This document shows, one piece after another, positions 54,368 through 64,000 of a DNA stretch of 64,000 nt. The position numbers and the translations under genes were made by a program. Numbering within the stretch: position 1 is the first letter of the stretch; each line of letters starts with the position of its first letter. Location: NCBI GenBank assembly GCA_947311845.1, contig CAMZMU010000052.1, positions 135,772,919 to 135,836,918 of the forward strand. Direction: 5' to 3'. A model generated the notes under the pieces. The model saw nothing but the letters and a program-made list of their open reading frames with translations, ran no database searches and was not told where the DNA came from. Source of the stretch: Poa pratensis. Its lineage: Eukaryota > Streptophyta > Magnoliopsida > Poales > Poaceae.

Positions 54368-55912
54368 TGATGCATTTAAATGCATACATGAACTTTGCAT
54401 TATTTTATTCATATTCCAATCATATTTGCATCATATAAGGGTTATATTATTGATTTATAATGATTTTGGGAATAATTCACAAGTTCCCCTATTTTTTGGA
54501 ATTAACCCTGCGCAGGCAGAAAACCCCATTTTCTATATTTTGATGTTTCAGGGACCCAAACGACGTCCAAATGACTTGCAATTTTAAGAGCATCAATATT
54601 TGGAAGGAAGAAGACCTGGGAGCGAAGGAAGCGAACAAACGGAGGCTTGAGGGCCAAAAGGGGGTGGCCCACGCGGCCACAGTACCTGGCCGTGTGGGAC
54701 CCACCACCTCAGCCCTCGACGCTCCGTTGCCGTCGATCTTTGCTCCACCGACTTCGTCTTGACCTAAAACCGACTATAAAAATAGGCCGCCGAGGAGTTT
54801 CGAGGGTGACGGCGGAGAAACACAAAACCACGAAACAGAGAGACAGAAGGCTGCCGCCGGAGAAGATCGGAGGGGGGAAACGCCGCCGGAATCACCTCCG
54901 GAGGGCTCCACCCCCCCTCCGGCGTGTTCATCATCAACATATACAGCAAGATCTTCTCCACCATCATCACCATGATGAAAGGGGAGTAGTCCACCTCCTG
55001 GATTTGGGTTTGTGGTGGTAACTTATGTATCTCTCCTCTCTTTGAGCTTCACTAATTAGTACCGTATGAGCTGCTGAACATGATTACGGTCATCTATGTA
55101 ATTCCTATGGTGGATATTGTGGTGTGAGATGATAATTGTTATGCTTTTACCGTTGTGTTGGATCTTTTATGACTTGTCATACTTTGGAGATATTCTATGA
55201 TACATGTGATGGTTTGATTTATGCATAATGCCTTGTTTATCCTTGTCATGAGGTGATTGACACCACCACGTGTGGATAGATGAGAGAGATGTGGTCATGC
55301 ACACGAAATATAAATCATTGCACTAGTGTTTAGAATATTGTCCATTATGAAGTATGATGTATGTAGATACGGGATGGCCAGTGTGACAACGGCATATGTA
55401 TTGAGTGACACAATACAGCCCAACATCCTTTATCTGGGGGTAAAAAGGAAGAAGTATGATGTGGGAGTGACAGCAACCACGCTAGCCTTACGAGGGTGAC
55501 ATAGCAACAAAAATGATTATTTTCTTCCAACTATGTGTTTTAGAACATGTAGCCGTCATAGAAGTTTACCATGAATGCATGACAATTGTGTGTACTTTTA
55601 TTATCTATAACATGATCACCACCATAGACTGAGAGAGAGGATGAGTGAAACCATGAACCCATGTCCATTGTTCCTATAAGTGAAACACAAACTTGAGCTT
55701 GTCCTCTTGCTGCATAGAGGATTGGGCTTTCTCTCTCTTTGAGAGCTTTTACTTGCTACCTTCAGCACTTTTACCAAAAATCCCAAAAACACTTGCATCT
55801 TTCATTATTTTATTTATTATTCTTGTTACCAATACCTTCAGCTCCCTGTGGGTTCGACAACCTTTTCTAATCGAAAGGTACTACAATTGATCTCCTGCAC
55901 TTGGAGTCATCA
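54368..55912 (+). repeat. Right LTR of gypsy-type element 2 (1545 bp)
   Basis: Partner of 45314-46858; followed by the target duplication gcacg. Confidence 0.93.
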
Positions 55913-55917
55913 GCACG

Positions 55918-57741
55918 TCAGCCGTACTACGCCCCCGGCCGTCCGCCCCTTCTCATGCGTTCTACGCGCAGGGCCCCTATGGCGTCGCTCCACCGCCTCC
56001 GCCATCTCCATACGGGTATGGCTACGCTCCATACGGCTACGGCTATGCGCCCATGGCGCCGCCGTCTACGTCGACATCGGCAGGCTCGTGGGATCAAGCG
56101 GCGTTGCTTCAGCAGTTCCAGACCATGGGGCTGCAGGAGCCCCCACGTGAGTGCTTCATGGACACCGGCGCGTCGTCTCACCTCGCGTCCGATCCCGGTA
56201 TGCTAAATTCCGTGTCTCCTTCTTTTTCTTCTCGTGCTGTTGTTGTCGGTCACGGCTCCACTCTTCCCATCACCGCCACCGGCCATGCACGTTTTGTTTC
56301 TCCCAACTTGGATCGCCCCCTTTATCTCCGTAATGTTTTGGTCGCTCCTAATATCATCAAAAACCTTATGTCAGTTCGTCGCCTAACCACCGATAATAAT
56401 GTTTCCGTCGAATTTGACCCGTTTGGTTTTTCTGTGAAGGACCTTCCAACCAAGACCGAGATTCTCAGATCCAATAGCTCGGGTCCCCTCTACTCGGTTC
56501 GGCCCTCATCGAGTCTGCCACAAGCGCATGTCTTCGTCGATCACTCACTGTGGCATCGCCTACTTGGACACCCCGGCCAGCCATTCATGGAGTCTCTAGT
56601 TCGAGCCAAAGTAGTTCCATTAGAAAAGAATAAAGATAAAACTAGTTTGTGTCATGCTTGTCAGTTAGGTCATCATGTTCGTCTTCCGTTTTATTCGTCT
56701 TCTCGTGTAACCACTAAAGTGTTTCAACTTATTCATTGTGACTTGTGGACATCACCTGTTGAGAGTGTTTCTGGTTTCAAGTTCTATCTTGTGTGTCTCG
56801 ACGATTTTACTCAATATGCATGGGTTTATCCTCTTCGCCACAAATCTGAAGCATTTTCTCACTTGTCCGCTCTTCACGCGCTTGCCCGCACCCAATTTGA
56901 TGCATGCCTAAAATCCATACAATGTGATAATGGTCGTGAGTTTGATAATTCTCTCCTACACTTGTTTGCCCAACAACATGGAATTGCACTCCGCTTTTCA
57001 TGTCCATATACCTCGCAGCAAAACGGTAAAGCTGAATGCATTATTCAAACTCTCAACAATATCACTCGCACTCTTTTGGTGCAATCTAGCATGCCCCCTC
57101 GTTATTGGGTCGAGGCCCTCAACACCGCCGTTATTCTTCATAATCGGCTCCCATCCAAGGCCATCGACAAGCGCGTCCCGTTCAGCGCTCTCCATGGTTT
57201 TGATCCATCCTATGCTGATCTTCGAGTCTTTGGTTGCTTGTGCTATCCCAACAATGCCGCCACCGCGCCGCATAAACTTGCCCCGCGCTCCGTCTCCTGC
57301 GTGTTCCTTGGGTACCCTTCCAACCATCGTGGATACCGTTGCCTCGATAGGTCCACTCGAAGATCATCATCTCTCGACACGTTGTGTTCGATGAGTCCAC
57401 TTTCCCGTTTGCGTCCACGGGTGTCACGACATCTACTCCTGTCTCTATGCAACCATATGATTTTTTGCAGGACTTGGTACCGCCGAACCCGGTCACGACG
57501 CCCTTTACCGTGCCCCGCACGGACCAGCAGGCCCCCTCACCGGGCCTCCCCTCTGCTGCCAACCGGCAGCCTGCCGCGGTGCCTCCCCTGCCGGCTCTGC
57601 CGCGAGCCCCCAGGCGCCAGCGACGCCTGCGACACCTGCGACGCCGACGCCAGCAACGCCCTCGTCTGCCCCGTCGCCTGCGACACCTGCAACGCCATCG
57701 TCTGCCACGTCGCCGGCCTCGCCACCCGACACGTCTGCTGA
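55918..57741 (+). pseudogene. Copia protease and integrase
   Basis: Gag end with Tyr/Gly/Pro repeats (YGYGYAPYGYGYAP), then in the frame from 56053: aspartic protease MDTGASSHLAS (about residues 36-46), GAG-pre-integrase LWHRLLGHPGQP with CHACQLGHH, and integrase with the D-D-E residues in HCDLW, QCDNGREF and QNGKAE. The frame is lost near 57360 by a one-base change, after which coding resumes in the neighbouring frame (VFDESTFPFASTGV). Arg-rich sequence beyond is out of frame. Integrase would insert the cDNA in the nucleus if functional. Confidence 0.85.
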
Positions 57742-57813
57742 GGGTTCATCCTCGCCACGTGCGGCTGCTGCACCAACTCCACCACCAATGCCGCCGCCTC
57801 CGGTCTGTCGACA

Positions 57814-59457
57814 GTGACCTCCGCCTCCACCACCGTCGCACGCATGCTCACGCGTGCGAAGACAGGCGTGGTGCAGCCGAAGACCATCTTCGATCTTCAT
57901 GTTGAGGGGCTCTCTCCTCTACCGAAGACGTACTGTGGAGCGCTCAAGGATCCTAATTGGCACGCTGCGATGATTGATGAGTGCAGTGCACTTCTCTCCA
58001 ACAACACTTGGGACCTCGTTGATCCACCTCGCAACGCAAACATTGTCACAGGCAAGTGGATTTTCTGTCACAAGTTGAAGTCTGATGGTTCTCTTGATCG
58101 GTACAAGGCACGGTGGGTCTAGCGAGGATTCACGCAACGTGATGGTATTGATTTTGATGAAACTTTCAGCCCGGTTGTTAAACCCGCCACGATACGAACA
58201 GTTTTTTCGCTTGCTCTTTCCAGTGATTGGCCTATTCATCAGCTGGATGTCAAGAATGCTTTTCTCAACGGCAAACTTGATGAGACGGTTTATGCTCGAC
58301 AGCCTTCAGGTTTTATTGATCCCAATTCTCCTGAGAAGGTGTGCCGCCTGAACAAGTCCTTGTATGGGTTGAAGCAGGCTCCTCGGGCATGGTTTCAGCG
58401 ATTTGCCTCCTATATTGCATCACTTGGGTTCGTGAGCACCAAGTCTGAGAGCTCCTTGTTCGTCTATCGCCATGGTCCTGATATGGCTTATCTCCTGCTC
58501 TACGTGGATGACATAATTTTGACTGTGTCCTCATCGACACTGCTGCACAGTTTAATTTGTTCACTCCGTTCTGAGTTCACTATAACGGACATGGGTGATT
58601 TACATTACTTTCTGGGCATCTCAGTCAAGCGCAGCAAAGATTGTCTCTTTCTTTCGCAGGAGAAGTATGCTCTGGAGCTCCTTGACCACACCGACATGTT
58701 ACAGTGCAAGTCTATCTCCACACCAGTTGATACAGCTTCCAAGCTTGAAGCTCAGTCTAGTGATCCCGTGGCTGATCCCACAGAGTATCGCAGTATTGCA
58801 GGAGGTCTTCAGTACCTCACTTTTACTCGGCCAGATATCTCCTACGCAGTACAACAGATATGTCTTCATATGCATGATCCACGGGCTAATCACTTACTCC
58901 TCGTGAAGCGTGTTCTACGCTACATCCGCGGCACCACCGACTATGGTCTCACTTTGCATCGACGCACGTCGAACAAACTGCTGGCCTACTCTGACGCTGA
59001 CTAGGCAGGTTGTCCAGACACTCGATGGTCTTCTTCAGGCTACTGTGTGTTCCTCGGCGCAAATTTGGTGTCTTGGTCGGCCAAGTGGCAGCACACTGTT
59101 TCGCGATCGAGTGCGGAGACTGAGTATCGGGCGGTAGCAAATGTGGTGGCTGAGTCATGTTGGCTACGACAGCTACTCTTGGACCTTCATCGACCGGTGC
59201 ATGATGCTTCAGTGGTCTTCTGTGATAATGTGAGTTCTGTTTACACGACACAGAATCCAGTGCATCATCAGCGCACCAAACATGTGGAGATTGATCTACA
59301 CTTCGTCAGAGATCATGTGACAACTGGCGAGGTCAAGGTTCTACACGTTCCTAGTTTATCTCAGTTCGCGGACATCGTCACCAAAGGATTACCATCGCCT
59401 CTCTTCTTAGATTTTCGGGGCAGTCTCAATATTCGTCGGACGCCCATTTTCGACTGA
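57814..59457 (+). pseudogene. Copia reverse transcriptase and RNase H
   Basis: One frame throughout. Reverse transcriptase blocks: KWIFCHKLKSDGSLDRYKAR, DETFSPVVKPATIRTV, QLDVKNAFLNG, SLYGLKQAPRAWF and the active-site YVDD at 58501-58512. RNase H follows with SAETEYRAV and ends TPIFD with a stop at 59455-59457. Only two in-frame stops interrupt it: TAG at 58120-58122 and TAG at 59002-59004. The right LTR begins seven bases after the stop. Confidence 0.88.
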
Positions 59458-59464
59458 GGGAGGG

Positions 59465-59578
59465 TGTTAGAATATGTGACCGTATCGTGTTTGTATAGGT
59501 ATACGGTCATGTAGCGTGTATTCCTTTTGTATATGTCCGTGTTGTATGCGCCTAGGACTCCTTGTAATCCTCCTATAT
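59465..59578 (+). repeat. Copia right LTR, truncated
   Basis: Matches the first 113 or so of the 161 bp of the left LTR, then diverges at 'cctatatata'. The rest is lost or displaced by the following element. Confidence 0.8.
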
Positions 59579-60938
59579 ATAGACTATATATAAAAGACGG
59601 AAGGATTCGCACCATTTCCGCGTGTCCACGTCGCCGTCAATTCCCGTCCGTACGATCGCGTGATCGGACGGACTACGTTCATCCGCGTTGCCCCGCGCGG
59701 AGGTACTGTAGCTGTACTCCCGAATACCAGCCGGTGCGACCGGTTGGCTGCCGGTTGCCCCGCGCACGATTTTTGGCTCACCCATTTAGCAAAAAAGACC
59801 CCGCGAAGGACTTATTTGCAAATTGCCTAAAACCCAAGGGCGTACGTGCAAAATTGCGCGTAGACCCCCTCCCTCTCCCTTCTCTCTCCCTCGCGACCGG
59901 CGGGTCGCCGCCGCCGCCGCCACGCCGCTCCGGCTATCCCTGCACGAATCGCACGCCACGGCGAGGTTCGCCGTCTCCGCCCCTCCCTCCTCGCCGCGAA
60001 TCAGATGCCGGGATGGCGCGGGCGTGTCGCAATCGCCGTTGCCGTCCTCGGCGTCGGCCGCCGCATCCGCTGGCCGCCGGCGGAGCTCCGGTGACCTAAA
60101 GCGGGCGGCACCGCCGCCTGCGGTCGCCGCGGCTCCGCGCGCGTCGGCTGCATCCGCGCGCGCGTCCCGGACGGCGGTGGCGCGCCGCCGCCGACCCCGC
60201 CTCCGTCGACATCGTGGCAGGCCTGGCTGCCGCTGACGCCAGCATGGAGTCACGATGGGCCCGGCCTGCCAGATTTTGTTTTTCGCGATTTTTAAAAAAA
60301 AACCAAAAAATTCCAGAAAATAAATAAAATTGCAAAATCCATATCTTTAGATCCACCAACCAGAAAAATATGAAAAAAATGTCAAACTGATCACAAAAAA
60401 AAACTACTTATGACATAATGCAAGCATATTTGAAGATTCATTATATTTCCTCCAACTAAGGAATTAAATTACGCATTTACCACAAAATATGAACGTATTT
60501 GATCAGCTCAATTTATGAAATAAAAGTACACATTCATTTCAACATACAAGCATATTTAATCATCTCAAATTTCTAAGTATTTCAAGATACCCTACACGAT
60601 CAATTCAAACGGATTTCAGCGTTTTTAAATACAACAGATGTGACGCTTTCACTTAATTTCGTCAATTCTTTTCCTATAATCTACAAATTTATTGTTGTTT
60701 CTTTAATACAACGGATGCAACGCTTTCACTTAATTTTGACGAATATTTTATCACGATCAACAAATTTGTTGTTGTTTACACAAACTACATTGTTGCACCG
60801 GTTCATTTCTACCAGCTGAAACATATGTTGACGAAAAACATAAACAAAAAAAACACGGACAACCATCCAATATTTCTTCTCCTAATAATAATTTGTTCCG
60901 ATATTAATAAGCCCACGGGCGCGGCGATTATTCCCTAG
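59570..60938 (+). mobile_element. Probable Helitron, third copy
   Basis: Starts around a TC followed by a TA-rich stretch and 'aaaagacggaaggattcgca', like grass Helitron 5' ends, and ends with gcccacgggc and then CTAG followed by T at 60935-60939. The hairpin is short (4-bp stem). Its left end overlaps the copia LTR, so the exact start is open. It contains GC-rich, open but probably non-coding sequence (59860-60240). Confidence 0.4.
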
Positions 60939-62268
60939 TACGATCTACGCCTGGATAGTTTCACAAGCTGACATGCTGGAGATGTTCGAGAAGAATTTTA
61001 CATGTTGCCTCTAACAGTTGAGCTTTAAGATCTATGAAATGTAGTTTTTAGAATTTTACATGTTGTCAGAGGCATTTGACCATAGTTGGCGGCTCCGCTG
61101 AGATCATTTGGCGGCTGGTAGATTTAGTAAGTGATGGATCTGGACATGTGACCACGTCAGCAAAACAACCCCATTGGTGCAGTGGAATCAAATCATACAT
61201 TAAATAAATGAATTCGCTGTGACATTTTTGGCAGAATTTATCTGTGAAGCTTCCACCAAAGTTACTAAATGAGATAATGCAAGTTGCAATAACATACTAT
61301 GCAATATATGCATAAAATCTTGTTTCTCCTCCAACCACGTGGTTGATATGCTCCAGTTCTGAAAAAAGTATATCACCTTTCATGCATTTTTCTTCAGTAA
61401 ATCTTCTTTTCTCAAGACTAAAGAGACAGTTAAAAGGCGCAATTATATTACATCATTTTATCAAAGATCACGGTCACAGATCAATGCTCAAAGAATGCCG
61501 ACGTTCTTTTGTATTGGTGGCTAAATATTCCCCACATTGTTCGCAGCACTTTTGACCAGTCCAGCCTATTGCTCGAGATTAAGGGCGTAGTAGCATAAGC
61601 TCAATTGCCAAAGTTCCCACCAATGTGTTCATGATTCTTCACTAACAGCCTGATAATAGTTAGCCATCACTCCGAAATTCCAGCGTCGTTCAGAAAGCTA
61701 AGGCTAAGTTCAGAGAGAACGAAGAGTAACACTACCCCACGAACAACAAAGATATATTACCTTGTTCCAATGCATCATGTCATCTTACGAGTAATAATGT
61801 ACTGGCCATTTTGCATGAGCTGTCTGATAATCTGGGACCTTAGTTTTCTAGTGCGTCACAATCAACAACTGAGTACGTCATCATCGTGGCCCACTCCAAA
61901 TATTTCACGAATGACCCTTAGTGAATCAGTCTGCTTCAGAACCTTCATAAGTTGATAAAAACATATAAATATGTGAATATGTGACGCAATACCCACTTGC
62001 TACAATTCGTCTCTCTACTTTCCGCAAAAATTTACATCACAAAATAATTTGTTAAGAGCACTACTCTGCGGGCATCACACAGCATATTCCATGGCAAATA
62101 ATTGCCTTCTTTTCAAATTTTCATTTCCATTCAGTGTCATGGCATGAGCATATATTCTCTTTTGAAAATGATATGATGCTTATTGGAAAATGCATGCAGC
62201 CTTAACACTTAATTATGCGACTACCAAGAGAAACAATAGGAAATGCAGAAAAAATATTCATGTGATTT
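60939..62268. other. Intergenic, no gene supported
   Basis: AT-rich sequence with small ORFs only. Some minus-strand blocks could be exons of the gene to the right but none is convincing. Confidence 0.4.
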
Positions 62269-62269
62269 A

Positions 62270-62355
62270 CCGATTCCCCATACAATCTCAAAAGTGGCAC
62301 CCTGCCTACTCAATACAACGAAGAGCCATGGGTCTTTTTGGTATGTTCCCAGTAT
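62270..62355 (-). other. Candidate exon on the minus strand
   Basis: On the minus strand a tttgcag acceptor is followed by an open stretch (GTYQKDPWLFVVLSRQG) and a gtaaat donor. It could be a downstream exon of the gene at 62837-63626, but phase and linkage are unproven. Confidence 0.25.
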
Positions 62356-62836
62356 CCCTGCAAATTTATAGCATAAATGTTAGAAGTTTTGTAGAAGCAA
62401 GGTATTCTTTTTTCCAAAAATAATACAAGTAACACATCCTCCTATGTTTTTAGGTGCAAAGATGTACTATAAAGAAATATGAACCACAAAGTTTAATTTT
62501 ATTCAATAGAAGCCGTACAAGTAAACAACACTTCCATACAAGTGTTTCAGCTAATGCAGCTGCATCCAGAATAGGCATATATTCATATGCATGTATAAGG
62601 CTATAAGCATACAAACATATTACTTTTTAGAGAGATACAAACATATTACTTGAGTAAAGAACTTAAATAGAAGCATTTCACATTTGAATTGTAAAATAAA
62701 TTAGCAAAAACTACGCAGTTTGGCATGATTTGAGTCATCAACATGATGGTAATTCCTGACATATAATATATCTGCACATCTAGCTGCAAGATCTTCATGA
62801 CACTGGGGTAACATAGCAACCCAGTTGAAAATATGC

Positions 62837-63626
62837 TTAGTTAAGAGAAGACATTGTTTGTGCAGTGGTCTCAACACAGTTTGTTGCAAGTGTACTTTTT
62901 CCATATGAAGAATATTGAAACGGGACTGAATGTGTGTAACATGCTGAGATCAACATCGACTGAAATGTTACAAAATGCCAGAGCAAAAACAGATATGAGA
63001 GCTTGATGTCGAAAGGAAAATAGATGAATTGTTTCACTATGATCACCGCCAGTGTATATTTACAGTTAAACCGTATCAAAGTAATACAAAATACAGACTG
63101 CTCAGGAACAAAAGGCTGAAAGATATTATAGTATGTTCTTGTGATCACAGAACATATCCGTTGTTCTACCACTAGAGTAAAGTATGAAGGAGCTAGAAGG
63201 GTACTCAAGCAATTTGTATCGTCCCCATACGGTATATCACTGAAATGGTGAATAAATGGTTATGAAACTTTCAAGTTAACTTCACCGCTAGATCTTCTGT
63301 GTAACCGTCACCGTCTTATATACTAACCAGCGATATTCCTTTATCCATCTGAAGATGAACCAGCCATCCCTAAATTACGCAAAAGAAGGAGACGGAAGGG
63401 TCAGAAATTACTTTGGTTAATGGCAATATAAAACAAAGATGAGATCTTTCCATAAAAAGTTTATGCATCAAAATGGGATGGAAACCGCATTACGTGATTC
63501 TACAGTACATGAAGCTAAGCAACTAACAACATAATTAGCTACCACTATTAACAAATAAAGTTCTGCCACTTACATGAGTGCAATTTGATTGCATGCAGCG
63601 TACTGAAGGTTTTCAATCATCATCAT
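62837..63626 (-). CDS. Candidate 3-exon gene or gene fragment, unknown
   Basis: Exons 63574-63626 (starting at three consecutive ATGs), 63328-63369 and 62837-63239 join in one frame through introns with strong gtaagt and gttagt donors and ag acceptors. The joined frame reads ALMDGWFIFRWIKEYRC across the first junctions, then DIPYGDDTNCLSTLLAPSYF. The last exon may include a retained intron after about residue 75, where the sequence becomes hydrophobic and AT-rich. Total is 165 residues at most. An in-frame TGA lies just upstream of the ATGs. No family is recognised. It may be the edge of a host gene continuing leftwards or a captured fragment. Confidence 0.4.
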
Positions 63627-64000
63627 ATCAGCAGTTCAGCACCCATATATGTCATATATGCCGGCGTACAGCTTAAGAATCAATCTGATCTCTGTGCAGT
63701 GCTACCTTCATATCCTCGGTGCTGATTTTCTTCAGTCATCCATGAGTTGCACACTATTGTGTGAGGGTAACTGGGCCACACCACACCATATAGCAAAGCA
63801 TGAGATGTAGAGATATGACGGCTTATGGGAGAAACGGGGAGTTACAATACAGTAAGGCAACACAGCTCTACCCTCCATCAAAGGATTTGTTACCCTGCCA
63901 GTTCACACCCTGGTTCAATACACAATATTAGTAGTCACAAAGAAAATCACCTAGAGACTAAACTATGCAAGATACTTAGCATTAGATATAACTCATCCTG
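63627..64000. other. Right edge, no gene called
   Basis: Could hold upstream exons or the leader of the minus-strand candidate gene. Nothing specific can be supported before the window ends. Confidence 0.4.

Larger units (their letters stand above)
45314..55912 (+). mobile_element. Non-autonomous gypsy-type LTR element 2
   Basis: LTRs 45314-46858 and 54368-55912 are both 1545 bp, begin TGATGCAT and end AGTCATCA. The 5-bp duplication gcacg flanks it (45309-45313 and 55913-55917). A tRNA-Asp-type primer-binding site is at 46870-46887 and aagcttggggatgc abuts the right LTR. It encodes one 392-codon ORF of unknown kind and no pol. A 3.3-kb Helitron is inserted in it. It is the second insertion into the copia element. 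Confidence 0.93.
37221..59578 (+). mobile_element. Ty1/copia retrotransposon, split by two nested elements
   Basis: The left LTR (37221-37381) and the truncated right LTR (59465-59578) share the sequence from 'tagaatatgtgaccgtatcg' through 'ggactccttgtaatcctcc'. A primer-binding site tggtgtcag (initiator tRNA-Met type) directly follows the left LTR, and a gggaggg polypurine tract precedes the right. Order of domains is gag, protease, integrase, reverse transcriptase, RNase H, as in copia. Short LTRs fit an Ale/Retrofit-like lineage (inference). Two other retrotransposons sit in the gag region. Removing them leaves roughly 4.9 kb. Several stops and frameshifts show it is dead. Confidence 0.9.

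Noticed and set aside
1..64000. CRISPR-like array
   Set aside because: The tandem repeats seen (29, 30, 48 and 105 bp) are head-to-tail without unique spacers, and the DNA is a plant nuclear genome.
1..64000. tRNA or rRNA genes
   Set aside because: The only tRNA-like strings are retrotransposon primer-binding sites; no cloverleaf was found by eye.

Overview
This window looks like nuclear DNA of a grass, most likely a pooid such as the wheat/barley/oat group. The pointers are one GC-rich, intron-containing monocot-style transcription factor gene in a sea of nested transposons, CACTA elements with CACTA(G) ends and 'tagtcccggttggt...accaaccgggacta' hairpins, LTR retrotransposons primed by tRNA-Asp, LINE tails and Helitron termini. 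No species can be named from sequence alone. No tRNA, rRNA or bacterial-type feature was seen.

The only confident host gene is a three-exon group IIe WRKY transcription factor (5097-8438, plus strand). It is boxed in by transposons: a CACTA end stops about 885 bp before its ATG, and a complete CACTA element starts 382 bp after its stop codon. A second, tentative host gene or captured fragment lies on the minus strand at 62837-63626, where three candidate exons join in one reading frame.

1-8438: a LINE-type retroposon (100-1287, 16-bp target-site duplication), a degenerate CACTA end (to 4212), then WRKY. 8821-15489: complete CACTA 'A' (TSD ATA), genes on the minus strand, transposase broken. 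16536-17030: Stowaway-like MITE. 17697-20924: non-coding CACTA 'C' (TSD TGT) with a 105-bp tandem array. 21682-22083: small Helitron. 22445-32446: complete CACTA 'B' (TSD TAG), genes on the plus strand, with nearly full coding content: a small coiled-coil/tail-anchored membrane gene, TNP2 transposase, an antisense 130-codon ORF, and a second gene carrying Transposase_24, DUF8039 and Ulp1-like protease regions. 32552-34938: three LINE-type insertions with clear TSDs, one only about 20 bp long. 37221-59578: an old copia element with two younger gypsy-type non-autonomous elements inserted in its gag region (37848-44691, TSD gccgt; 45314-55912, TSD gcacg). The second of these carries a 3.3-kb Helitron (50001-53300). 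59570-60938: probable third Helitron.

The most interesting signals are in the CACTA elements. A and B have different termini, yet both keep an intact, identically spliced 134-codon gene for a coiled-coil protein with a C-terminal membrane anchor, which is not part of the usual description of CACTA elements. Both also hold a central module made of an inverted repeat, a palindromic TATA box and sequence-specific hairpins, in opposite orientation relative to the transposase. In the LTR elements, a polypurine-tract-like motif (aagcttggggatgc) abuts the 3' LTR and is also repeated through the internal region.
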